From: Phytophthora colocasiae
Lineage: Eukaryota; Oomycota; Peronosporomycetes; Peronosporales; Peronosporaceae
Assembly: GCA_018806915.1 (NCBI GenBank)
Contig: JAGKQI010000085.1
Location: 186,001-250,000, forward strand
Direction: 5' to 3'
Length of the DNA stretch: 64,000 nucleotides
The translations under genes were made by a program, and so were the position numbers. Each line of letters starts with the position of its first letter. Position 1 is the stretch's first letter. The notes beneath the pieces were generated by a model. That model was not told where the DNA came from. It did not search any database and saw only the letters and a list, made by a program, of their open reading frames with translations. Positions 1-7,751 of the stretch are shown here, piece after piece.

Positions 1-384
1 TCTAGGTGAACGCGGCGAGTGCGATCTCGATCTCGATCTCGTACGTTGTGAAGCTCTCGAAGGAGATCGAGACCCTGAGCGGCCTCTGGAGCGTGAAAAG
101 ACACGCTCTCGCTGGTACGGGGCACCTCCAGGAGCGTCATAGCTCATCTGCCGCTTAAAGTAGCTGCCACGTCCTCCGTTACTATATGGTCGTGGAGCGC
201 GACTACGAGGTGGAGAACCTCCGCGCCACTGCTGACTGTGACTACTGTACGCCGGGGAGCGACCAGACTCAAGCGACTGGCCGCGACTGGAGCTGGTCGA
301 CGACTTGAGTTGGATGATGCGGCCTCTCGATGGTGCTGCCTCGCCTGGCTCAGGTGACGAGGCCCTGGATGAATCCTCCTCCAT
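1..384 (-). CDS. RS-domain (Arg/Ser-rich) protein, partial, runs off the left edge
   Basis: A minus-strand reading frame is open from 513 to the window edge; its only ATG before the basic region is at 384-382 (MEEDSSRASS...). The protein begins acidic, passes through a Gly/Ser/Pro/Tyr-rich middle and becomes a classic alternating Arg-Ser tract around 1-110 (for example RSRSRSRSHSPRSP). RS tracts are typical of SR splicing factors and other nuclear RNA-processing proteins, where serines are phosphorylated and mediate assembly in speckles. No RRM is visible, so it may lie beyond the edge or be absent. The frame continues 43 codons upstream of the ATG to a TAG at 516-514, so this could also be an internal exon entered by splicing. 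The family is fairly clear but the exact gene is not. Confidence 0.6.
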   Translation of the reverse strand, partial: MEEDSSRASSPEPGEAAPSRGRIIQLKSSTSSSRGQSLESGRSPAYSSHSQQWRGGSPPRSRAPRPYSNGGRGSYFKRQMSYDAPGGAPYQRERVFSRSRGRSGSRSPSRASQRTRSRSRSHSPRSPR

Positions 385-662
385 ACCGTAATGATCTTCC
401 TGTTCTGCGCTGTGGTCTTCCTGCTGGATCCTGCGCGCTGGGGGGCGCTTCCTTCTCTCGGTCTTGCGCGCTCTTGGACAATGGAGGCGGCGCGCCTTGA
501 GCCAGCTGATAAGCTATTTCAAAGGTTCAATGTAGGCTATTAAAAAGGATTGAGAAGGCCGTTTTCTACACTATCACGTTGCACCCCCTGTCGCTCCGAC
601 CTACTGGTGGTTTTTCGTCCAATCGCATTGAGCCACATCAAAGGGACGTCAGGATCCAAAGG

Positions 663-1448
663 ATGGAGCGCGCGCTGGGGGAACCGACGCTCGTGCTGTG
701 CGACGTCTGTATGGACAGCAGAGAGCACGAGACGGAATGGATGAAGCTACGTAGTGGGGAAGACCAGGCACTGCTGGTGCGTGACGTGTGCGTGCGGCCA
801 CGCTGTCCAAGACTACAAGTCCGTGGTCATTTGTGTGTCAATCATGGGCTGGAGCTGGAGCTCTCGTGGCAAGGCAACTATAGCGTCCGCGCATGCCATG
901 GATGTCGCGTTAGCACGCTACAGATATACAGTGAGAAGAAGGACGTGTGGTTCATTCTAGAAGAGAATGAGTACACGAATAGCACTCATGGCGTTGAGCG
1001 CCGAGTTAAAACGCCCTCTGCTGATGCTTTAGAGGAATTGGAAGCGCCTCGAATCTCTTTGAAGGCTGGGAAAAGGCCAATTGGGCACAGGCAACGTCTT
1101 CGACGCAAGTCCAGCCGCTTTATCAAGCAGCACGTGCAGAAGGAGCAAATGCTCGCTTGGGAGTGGAGCTTGGGCAACTTGCCTCTGGAGAAGAGCAGAC
1201 ATCTCTGGAGAGATAACATGAAGCGTGTCGAGATGGAGAAAGATCCAGCTGCGTATTATGCAGCTATGAAGCCGCCAATGAAGGAAGTTCCTGATGTCAA
1301 TGCTCGGCCGGAGCCAACAGAGGTTTTCTGTGCCGTACTGGGATGCAATCGCTACGCTAAGACGGGTACTCACTGCCGCTTCCACTCGTCTGGGCCTCTC
1401 GTGTTTATTAAGCCTATTCTCAACAACAACACAGTCTCGAACAAATGA
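663..1448 (+). CDS. Cys/His-rich orphan protein
   Basis: An open frame of 261 codons from the ATG at 663; the frame extends upstream to about 579 without an ATG. I do not recognise the family. The N-terminal third has several Cys pairs (CDVC near residue 13, then CVRPRC and CHGC) and the C-terminus has a compact CAVLGCNRY...THCRFH cluster, which suggests two zinc-binding modules around a basic middle (residues about 130-200, rich in Arg/Lys and Trp). No signal peptide or membrane segment is seen. It is divergently arranged with the RS-domain gene, the two starts being about 280 bp apart, so they may share a promoter. A role in nucleic-acid or protein binding is possible but only inferred from the zinc-like spacing. 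Confidence 0.6.
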   Translation: MERALGEPTLVLCDVCMDSREHETEWMKLRSGEDQALLVRDVCVRPRCPRLQVRGHLCVNHGLELELSWQGNYSVRACHGCRVSTLQIYSEKKDVWFILEENEYTNSTHGVERRVKTPSADALEELEAPRISLKAGKRPIGHRQRLRRKSSRFIKQHVQKEQMLAWEWSLGNLPLEKSRHLWRDNMKRVEMEKDPAAYYAAMKPPMKEVPDVNARPEPTEVFCAVLGCNRYAKTGTHCRFHSSGPLVFIKPILNNNTVSNK

Positions 1449-1858
1449 AGAAAGTTACTGACGAAGAATTATGAAGGTGTAAGTCTACCTTACTGTTCGC
1501 CTGTTGGCTAATTGTTACTTAAGTTATGACTCGAAGTCGAGAAGAATGGCGAGGGAAGAGATGGTGTCAAGGTATACACGCATGAAGACATGGGACAAGA
1601 GTTGTGTGGGTTAGTTAATTAATTTAACTTTCGCCACCTTCTTGTATGTGGAGTATTCACGGTGTATCAAAAACTGCGTTGCTGACGAGCAACATGGCCA
1701 TGAATATGCGAGGTATCAAGGGGTATGGTAGATTATTATCAATATGCCGGTTCTGAATGACTTTACCACTACATCCCAACTCTGCTGACGTTCTCTTCAA
1801 ATTGTTGGAAGTTCATGTCGGAACAATACACATGAAAGATAACATCACACATCGTCAG
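1449..1858. other. Intergenic, convergent 3' ends
   Basis: AT-rich spacer between the convergent ends of the Cys/His orphan and the Gly-rich secreted gene. No open frame of interest, repeat or RNA gene was seen. Confidence 0.6.
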
Positions 1859-2836
1859 TCAGCGACGACGGTTGAAGCCTCCACCAAATGAATTGCCACC
1901 GCCAAAGCCACCTTGACCACTCGAGAACCCGTTGTTGCCAGCCTGACCGAAGTTTCCCATCGCCACGGCGCCTTGAACTCCGAATCCGCCAAACCCGTTG
2001 CCACCTTGCATGCCGAAGCCCATCTGCTGCCCGAAGTTGCCACCGACACCATTTCCATTGAAGCCACCACCCATAGCAGGACCAGCGCCAGCACCATCGA
2101 ACATGCCGCCATTCTGGAGATTGCCCACCCGGTTCGCACCGCTGAATCTGTTCATCGGATTTCCGCCGAAGCCACCAGCGAGACCATTTCCGTTCATGGG
2201 GAATCCACCGGCAGCACCGCGTCCTGCTCCGAACGCGTTGGTATTGGCGTTATTACCAACACCGACTGAATTTGGGAACCCAGCCATTCCTGGCGCTCCA
2301 ACTTGAGGTGTGGCACCAACTGCTGCTGGTATTTGCGCACCAGAGCCTCTCGCACCAGCAAAGCTAGTTGGCGACGGCGTAGGTCTCGATCTTGTAGTTG
2401 AAGTAGCCGCTGGGGTGGCTGCTGGACGTCCACCTAAAGTTGTCGGAGCAGGTGTTGCAGGCCCAGGTGCGCCAGGTGCGCCAGGCGCCCCCGGTGCTCC
2501 CGGAGCAGCAGCACCTGGTCCAGCTACGTTTGTGGAGGGACCGACGACTGCATTATTGGAACTGGCCACCACCGTCGATGGAACACTGACCGGAACCGGG
2601 ATGTATTGTGGCACCTCCACAGGAACGGGAACAGGAATGGCGATCTTCTTGACTTTCTTGACTTTCTTCACATGGTGGTGGTGATCATGCCGGTCTTCCT
2701 TGTCACCTTCAGCCGATGGGGTATCAGCGGTGGACCGTAGACCACGAAGAGCAGGTGTATTATTTGGTGATACTTGGGCTCCATTGGTGGCGACGATCAG
2801 TGCAAGAATGGTAGCGAATGCGGTGGCAGTTTTCAT
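1859..2836 (-). CDS. Secreted Gly-rich / collagen-like protein with RXLR-EDR-like N-terminus (copy A)
   Basis: The ATG at 2836-2834 gives 325 aa. Residues 1-20 (MKTATAFATILALIVATNGA) are a signal peptide. RGLR follows at 31-34 and EDR at 47-49, the order and spacing of the RXLR-dEER host-targeting leader of Phytophthora effectors. Then come a His run, a KKVKKVKK basic patch, a Val/Pro-rich repeat (PVPVPVEVP), a collagen-like GAPGAPGAPGAPG tract, and a Gly/Asn/Phe-rich tail ending NRRR. The tail is low-complexity and resembles wall or matrix proteins rather than a folded WY effector, so the RXLR call is tentative. Copy B (14061-15044, opposite strand) is almost identical and 4218-4349 is a truncated relative. 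Upstream sequence is also shared between copies, so promoters were duplicated too. Confidence 0.8.
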   Translation of the reverse strand: MKTATAFATILALIVATNGAQVSPNNTPALRGLRSTADTPSAEGDKEDRHDHHHHVKKVKKVKKIAIPVPVPVEVPQYIPVPVSVPSTVVASSNNAVVGPSTNVAGPGAAAPGAPGAPGAPGAPGPATPAPTTLGGRPAATPAATSTTRSRPTPSPTSFAGARGSGAQIPAAVGATPQVGAPGMAGFPNSVGVGNNANTNAFGAGRGAAGGFPMNGNGLAGGFGGNPMNRFSGANRVGNLQNGGMFDGAGAGPAMGGGFNGNGVGGNFGQQMGFGMQGGNGFGGFGVQGAVAMGNFGQAGNNGFSSGQGGFGGGNSFGGGFNRRR

Positions 2837-3429
2837 GGTTGCAAAGTTGGATCGTGGGAGGCAGTCGATGAGAAGTGGATGCTGTGTTGCTCGCAAAATG
2901 GGCTATGAACTTCGTTGCTCTGGAGGTTTTTGGGAGAAGATTGCATCACGCGCAACGACATCAAGTCTCGACGGTGATGTTTGATCTAGGCACTGATGAA
3001 AGGATGTAATTGACCGAATTTCTTAAGGTTTCCTCCTCTCAGTTGAATTTTGACATGAAAGCAAGTTCTCTTATGTATCACGACTCGTAATTTAGAGCAT
3101 GGTTTATCTGTTCGTCTACATATTTAACCCCTGAGAAACATTTTTGTTTGGTTTTGTGAACATTGCGTGGCATCATCATGGTGCATGTTGTAGTTTTGGT
3201 TGGGTCAAACAAACTTGCGGTGGTACAAAAATGCAAGTTGCTCATCCTATCGATAAGATTACGAAAGCGGAGGTAATCGACTAGGTTGGATGAGGGGTAA
3301 AATGCTTCAAGCTACATGTACACTACCACAGCAACGTTTTGGTGATTTATATTTGAGTATACATGAAGGTTCATTTACGAAAAAGCACAATTGCTCGCAC
3401 TTCCTCTAGTTCTGGAAACGGGTACAAGC
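2837..3429. other. Intergenic, duplicated promoter of copy A plus unique DNA
   Basis: The first ~140 bp upstream of copy A resembles the DNA upstream of copy B: both contain CATTTTGCGAGCAAC and end CAACTTTGCAACC just before the ATG. An element ACCGTCGAGACTTGAT near 2960-2975 (minus strand) recurs at about 4130-4145 ahead of the truncated copy. The remainder to 3429 is AT-rich and shows nothing I can name. Confidence 0.5.
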
Positions 3430-4029
3430 ATGTTGCCGAAGTTGACTAAGAAGCGGAGTGTCGGGTTTCAAACGACGGAGCCAGACCCTGCATTCGTGAC
3501 AGCTCGACGAAATGTGCTCCAGGACCTTAAAGGCATCGCTCGGATCAACGTTTCAATCGTCGGAAAAGGCAGCAAGCAGTGCTACAAAGTCGAGGTTTTT
3601 GCCGATTCGTCACACTGCCGGATTACCACTGGCACCACTTCAACTACGTCAAGTGCAGCAAGTTGCGAGGTTTTCACGAATCAAGACGGGTTCCGCTCGG
3701 AAGTTCCAATCGCGAGTGTCGACAGAGAATTACGCGACTTTATTGGACTTCGTGACAAAGTGTACAACAACATGTTTTTGGCTCACTCTGTGCAGTATTG
3801 TAAGTTCTGTTCGAAGGTATTGAATGAGGTGGCGAATGGGGTGGACCCTGGCGGAGTCTTTTTTACGCTGTTTGGTGAAGACCGAGTTGTACGCAAACTG
3901 AAGAAGTTCATTGGCGATTTGGTATTTCGAACTGTACAAAACGCTGCAAGTGATTCCCGGGGTTGCTGCTCGGCGCAGACTCTGGTCCCTGAGACTTTGC
4001 ACAATTTCCTATTCACGGAAACAGCTTAG
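3430..4029 (+). CDS. Putative PX-like domain protein (oomycete orphan)
   Basis: The ATG at 3430 gives 199 aa; the frame upstream to 3391 has no earlier ATG. The middle resembles a PX (phosphoinositide-binding) fold: a beta-rich start (INVSIVGKG, YKVEVFADS), a Ser/Thr-rich loop, then RELRDFIGLRDKVYN, a CKFC pair, and a helical end where DRVVRKLKKFIGDLV resembles the last PX helix. The canonical RR(F/Y)xDF lipid-contact motif is poorly conserved, so lipid binding is uncertain. No signal peptide. It lies just upstream of a Rab-GAP gene and the truncated Gly-rich copy, with no sign of co-transcription. It could equally be an unrelated alpha/beta orphan. Confidence 0.5.
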   Translation: MLPKLTKKRSVGFQTTEPDPAFVTARRNVLQDLKGIARINVSIVGKGSKQCYKVEVFADSSHCRITTGTTSTTSSAASCEVFTNQDGFRSEVPIASVDRELRDFIGLRDKVYNNMFLAHSVQYCKFCSKVLNEVANGVDPGGVFFTLFGEDRVVRKLKKFIGDLVFRTVQNAASDSRGCCSAQTLVPETLHNFLFTETA

Positions 4030-4217
4030 GCACGACCACATCCAGTTGAAAAAAGTAAGCACAAACGAAATCAACAACTTTTTGCTGCAAGGAATCCAGT
4101 CTATTACGTCAATTCATCAGTGTCTACAACCGTCGAGACTTGATCCTCTTACTAAGTATGTATCTCAGAGTGTCGAAGTTAATGCGAGCCTGTCCTCCAC
4201 GATCCAATTTGGCAACC

Positions 4218-4349
4218 ATGAAAACTACCACAGCATTCGTTACCATTCTTGCACTCATCGCCTCCACTCACATACCGCCGAATAATACGCCATGGCGATG
4301 GCAACAACAAGTTCTTGTATCAACAATGTATCCATGTGTTAAATACTGA
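4218..4349 (+). pseudogene. Truncated third copy of the Gly-rich RXLR-like gene (signal peptide only)
   Basis: The ATG at 4218 encodes MKTTTAFVTILALIASTH, clearly the signal peptide of copies A and B, followed by PPNNTP and then unrelated residues to a stop at 4349 (43 aa). The RGLR motif, His run and Gly-rich body are missing. Homology extends upstream to about 4130. It sits between the two full copies, in the orientation of copy B. It is best read as a 5' duplicate that lost its body; a tiny secreted peptide cannot be excluded. Confidence 0.75.
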
Positions 4350-4448
4350 CATAACATGTTACAATATCGTGTTATGTTTGTACTGTCCTTCCACACGTCA
4401 AGCAGCTATACAGCTTGGCAGTCTTTCTTGTAGCTCCATCCGCAGTCT

Positions 4449-7400
4449 ATGGAGGTCGCGTGGAGCCAGCTGCGGGAGGAGGCGCGACGCCTAGCGCAGG
4501 ACATCGGCCAGTCCGGTCGTGAACATCACTCTCTGGCCAACAGCCGCGTGGTTTGGGACGCCATTCGCTCACATGGCGTCCCGCCGGAGCACCGTGAGTG
4601 GGCGTGGCCTATTCTTCTGCACGACCAAAGCATGAAGCTCCAGCGTCAGCAGACAGAAGGCACTGCTACTTACAGCCAATTACTGAACGGCATGACAGAG
4701 GAGCTACAGGAGAAGGCAGCAGACCCGGAAACTAACAGTTCGCTGGAACAGGCACAGGAAGAAGCTATGGAACGTTTCCACCACTTAAACCCCTTCCAGG
4801 AACGCAAGATTCGTCGAATTTTATTGGCCTACGCTAAGTCTAAGGACGCATTTTACTACTGCCACGGCATGGTGGAGTCCTGTGTTGTGCTGAGCACTTT
4901 TCTAGTGGAGGAGGACGCGTTCTGGAGCTTCCGGATGCTGCTGGAGGTGCTGCTGCCTAAGTATTTCGATGAATCAGTGGTGGACTTCCATACAGATTGT
5001 CTCGTATTGCAGGAGTTGCTACGTGTTCATGACCCAGCTCTTAATGAACATTTTTCAGAGCTGGGTGTGTCGATTCAGTTGCTGTGCACCAAGTGGTTCT
5101 TCTCCTTCTTTGCTGAGTCGATGCCGTTCGAAGTCGTGTGCCGACTATATGATACCATGTTTGTGGACATTTGCAGTCGCCAATTGGGCTCGAAAATCAT
5201 TTTCTCGACATCCCTGGCAGTACTGTTGTATCTGAGTTCGACGCTCGTGGAGATTCAAGACGTGAAAGTGGTGCTGGAGATTATCAACGAGTTTTGCTGG
5301 ACAACATTAAACGAGTATTCAGTGGCCGAATCGTTCTTAGATCTGATTAACTTCATGCACGAGCAAATCGAGGACGAGCAACTAGCAGTATTGCGCGAAA
5401 AATACAGGGCACAGCTTGCGGAGGAGGAAGAACAGCGCAAGACTTTGCAACGGAAACTTCAGACGAAAAAGAGCAGCAAGAAACTTAAAGTCGATAAGCA
5501 GGGATCTTTGGAGGAACCGAATCAGCCGCGTAAAGGCAGAATCCAAAGTATTAAGTTGCTCATCCAATGGAAGAAGCACATGATTGACAACCCCGATGGA
5601 TCGACTGGTCAGGCAAGAAAAAGAATCAGCAGCAGGGTTAGCAACAGCGATTCCAGCGAAAAAAATCGATGCGGACGGAATAGCAGAACACGCAGTCGAG
5701 AACAAGAGAGTTCGTCATCGAGCAGTGACAGCGAAGGAAGTGGAGATGCAGGTCTTGAAATTGTAACAACACCCTCGGAGAAGGAGATGATGGCCAGAGT
5801 ATATCAAGGTATCAGCAAGATCAATCGTCGGAGATCACGTACGTCATCATCGATGCGGAACTTTTCATTGAAAGGGACCGATGGAACTCTCAGCTCGATG
5901 TCTTCTCGTAGTTTGTCCTTATCCAACTCGATCCTTAGCACTACCTCCTCTACAAAAGAAGGTGAGGATGTCGATGTAGATCCAGAAGACGAGGACACAT
6001 TATGGGAAACTTTACGAGTATCAGGAGCTCCGAAGGCTGTTGTCCGGTACAGCATGAGTGGCGTACCTGATGCACATCGATCATGGGTCTGGCCAGTTTT
6101 AATAAACCAACTCCCAGCTCCTCCAGATCTGCCACGAAAGCTGGCTGGGGTGAAAAACGAAGACGAAGAAGCGCTTTTAGATCGTGAAATCGCCAAGTCG
6201 ATTGAGAACGATATCACAAGGACACGGAACTTGCGAAATGACCAAGTGATTCCAATGCGACGAGTGCTTACAGCTTTTGCCAATCGCAATCGCCGTGTGG
6301 GATACTGCCAAGGTATGAACGAGATTTTGGTGGTGCTTTTGCAGTACTTGGATGAGGACCAGGCTCTTCGAGCACTCATTTTGCTGATTGAAGTGTTGCT
6401 TCCAGCTTATCATGTGGACTCGATGATTGGTTTGCACACTGACTGTGCCGTGATGAACACATTATTACGACAAAATGATGCTGAGTTACATGCCCATCTC
6501 AACGAACTAGGACTGAATATGGAGATCCTTTGCACGAAGTGGCTTGTGACGTGCTTTCTCACGTCCCTTCCGTCGTTTTGCGGACTTAAGGTGATTGACA
6601 TGCTACTGACTCGGGCGAAGGAGAAGCAACGGGCTTCCCGCGTTCTACTTGGAGTGGGAATTTCGATTTTCTTCACGTTGCGCGAAACTCTGCTAGAAGC
6701 GAAGGACGCCGGCGAGGTGCTGCTGGCAATCAACGAATATTTTGCGCGAGAAATGACCAAAACCACTGTGGAGATGGATAAATTCCTTCATTTCTGCCTG
6801 ATTATCACGGACCAACTAGAGCCTGACATCGTTGAGGAATTTCGATTGGTTCACAAGGACGAAGTGATGGAGCGGTTTGCTGCCTTTGAAGCCAAGAAGA
6901 TTGAGATGCGGCAACAACTCGAAGAAGCCAAAGCCAAGCAGCGCAAAGTGGCTAGTGCACCGCCGTCACCTTCGAAATCGGATCGTTTGTCTACTTTATC
7001 AGCGTCGGGTATTATGTCTGGAAAAACCAACGGCCAGCATCGGAAATCTGGGTTGTCCTCGTATATTAGCAACCCGTTGCGTAGCAGTGGAGGGAGCAAA
7101 ACGACAACGACAAATGCAGGGGATGACAAAGAGAGTCGGAAGCGCTATCAGCGTGTTGATCTCCTGCAGACCAACCACAGCTTTAGCGAAGATTTAGAGA
7201 AGATGGAAGATCAGCTGGAAGACCTAGGTGATTTGTTCCTCCGAGGGAAGATTGACGAAAAAGAGCATTCGTGTATTCGCGCCCAGATAGTGCGGAAATG
7301 GTGCAAGGGCATGAATTCACCGCAGTCCGCAATGGTTCGAGTCCAGTGTGTAAAACACACATATTGTGAACGCAGCGGAGGCGAAGAATTTGTGAACAGT

Positions 7401-7553
7401 GCTTCAGGTTTACTAGAAGGTCCGGTGCGAAACAGCTTCACAGGCGAGACAGATATACCACATCGCGGGAGGAAAGGATCGATCTCGCTTTATGGACGCA
7501 TGAAGAAGGCTCAGAAAAGTGCGCTTGCCATATTTAAATCTACCTTTGAATGA
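4449..7553 (+). CDS. Tandem TBC-domain Rab GTPase-activating protein
   Basis: An uninterrupted 1034-aa protein with two TBC domains. TBC1 (about 40-290) starts at GVPPEHREWAWP and has the TBC core around FYYCHGMVESC, but the glutamine finger position (YxQG) is His (YCHG) and I find no IxxDxxR arginine-finger motif. TBC2 (about 535-790) has GVPDAHRSWVWP, an intact IENDITR arginine finger near 585 and GYCQGMNE near 617, so it should stimulate GTP hydrolysis on a Rab. A Ser/Lys/Glu-rich linker (about 320-530) separates them. The C-terminus has a Ser-rich stretch and a short acidic coiled coil (EKMEDQLEDLGDLFLRGKI). The target Rab is unknown; the role is vesicle traffic. Confidence 0.92.
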   Translation: MEVAWSQLREEARRLAQDIGQSGREHHSLANSRVVWDAIRSHGVPPEHREWAWPILLHDQSMKLQRQQTEGTATYSQLLNGMTEELQEKAADPETNSSLEQAQEEAMERFHHLNPFQERKIRRILLAYAKSKDAFYYCHGMVESCVVLSTFLVEEDAFWSFRMLLEVLLPKYFDESVVDFHTDCLVLQELLRVHDPALNEHFSELGVSIQLLCTKWFFSFFAESMPFEVVCRLYDTMFVDICSRQLGSKIIFSTSLAVLLYLSSTLVEIQDVKVVLEIINEFCWTTLNEYSVAESFLDLINFMHEQIEDEQLAVLREKYRAQLAEEEEQRKTLQRKLQTKKSSKKLKVDKQGSLEEPNQPRKGRIQSIKLLIQWKKHMIDNPDGSTGQARKRISSRVSNSDSSEKNRCGRNSRTRSREQESSSSSSDSEGSGDAGLEIVTTPSEKEMMARVYQGISKINRRRSRTSSSMRNFSLKGTDGTLSSMSSRSLSLSNSILSTTSSTKEGEDVDVDPEDEDTLWETLRVSGAPKAVVRYSMSGVPDAHRSWVWPVLINQLPAPPDLPRKLAGVKNEDEEALLDREIAKSIENDITRTRNLRNDQVIPMRRVLTAFANRNRRVGYCQGMNEILVVLLQYLDEDQALRALILLIEVLLPAYHVDSMIGLHTDCAVMNTLLRQNDAELHAHLNELGLNMEILCTKWLVTCFLTSLPSFCGLKVIDMLLTRAKEKQRASRVLLGVGISIFFTLRETLLEAKDAGEVLLAINEYFAREMTKTTVEMDKFLHFCLIITDQLEPDIVEEFRLVHKDEVMERFAAFEAKKIEMRQQLEEAKAKQRKVASAPPSPSKSDRLSTLSASGIMSGKTNGQHRKSGLSSYISNPLRSSGGSKTTTTNAGDDKESRKRYQRVDLLQTNHSFSEDLEKMEDQLEDLGDLFLRGKIDEKEHSCIRAQIVRKWCKGMNSPQSAMVRVQCVKHTYCERSGGEEFVNSASGLLEGPVRNSFTGETDIPHRGRKGSISLYGRMKKAQKSALAIFKSTFE

Positions 7554-7751
7554 AAGGCGCCAGTGCGGTGAACGAGACAGGTACGGTGATGATTTCTTTT
7601 GCCTATAGATAGGGGCGTGCGGCTAAATGCCGTGCGCCACATGACGCTATTATTACCAGACTGTTTTTGCTGTGGAGTACCAGCTCGGAGAAAGCAGAAC
7701 AGGAAACCAGGGTGCTTGTGACGTGTTGCAATTGAAAACGAAACTCAGTGA

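Noticed and set aside
1998..2306. Long open frames antisense to the Gly-rich gene (also 2310-2684 and mirror frames at 14213-14899)
   Set aside because: They are by-products of the repetitive Gly/Ala codons of copies A and B; no start context or independent conservation.
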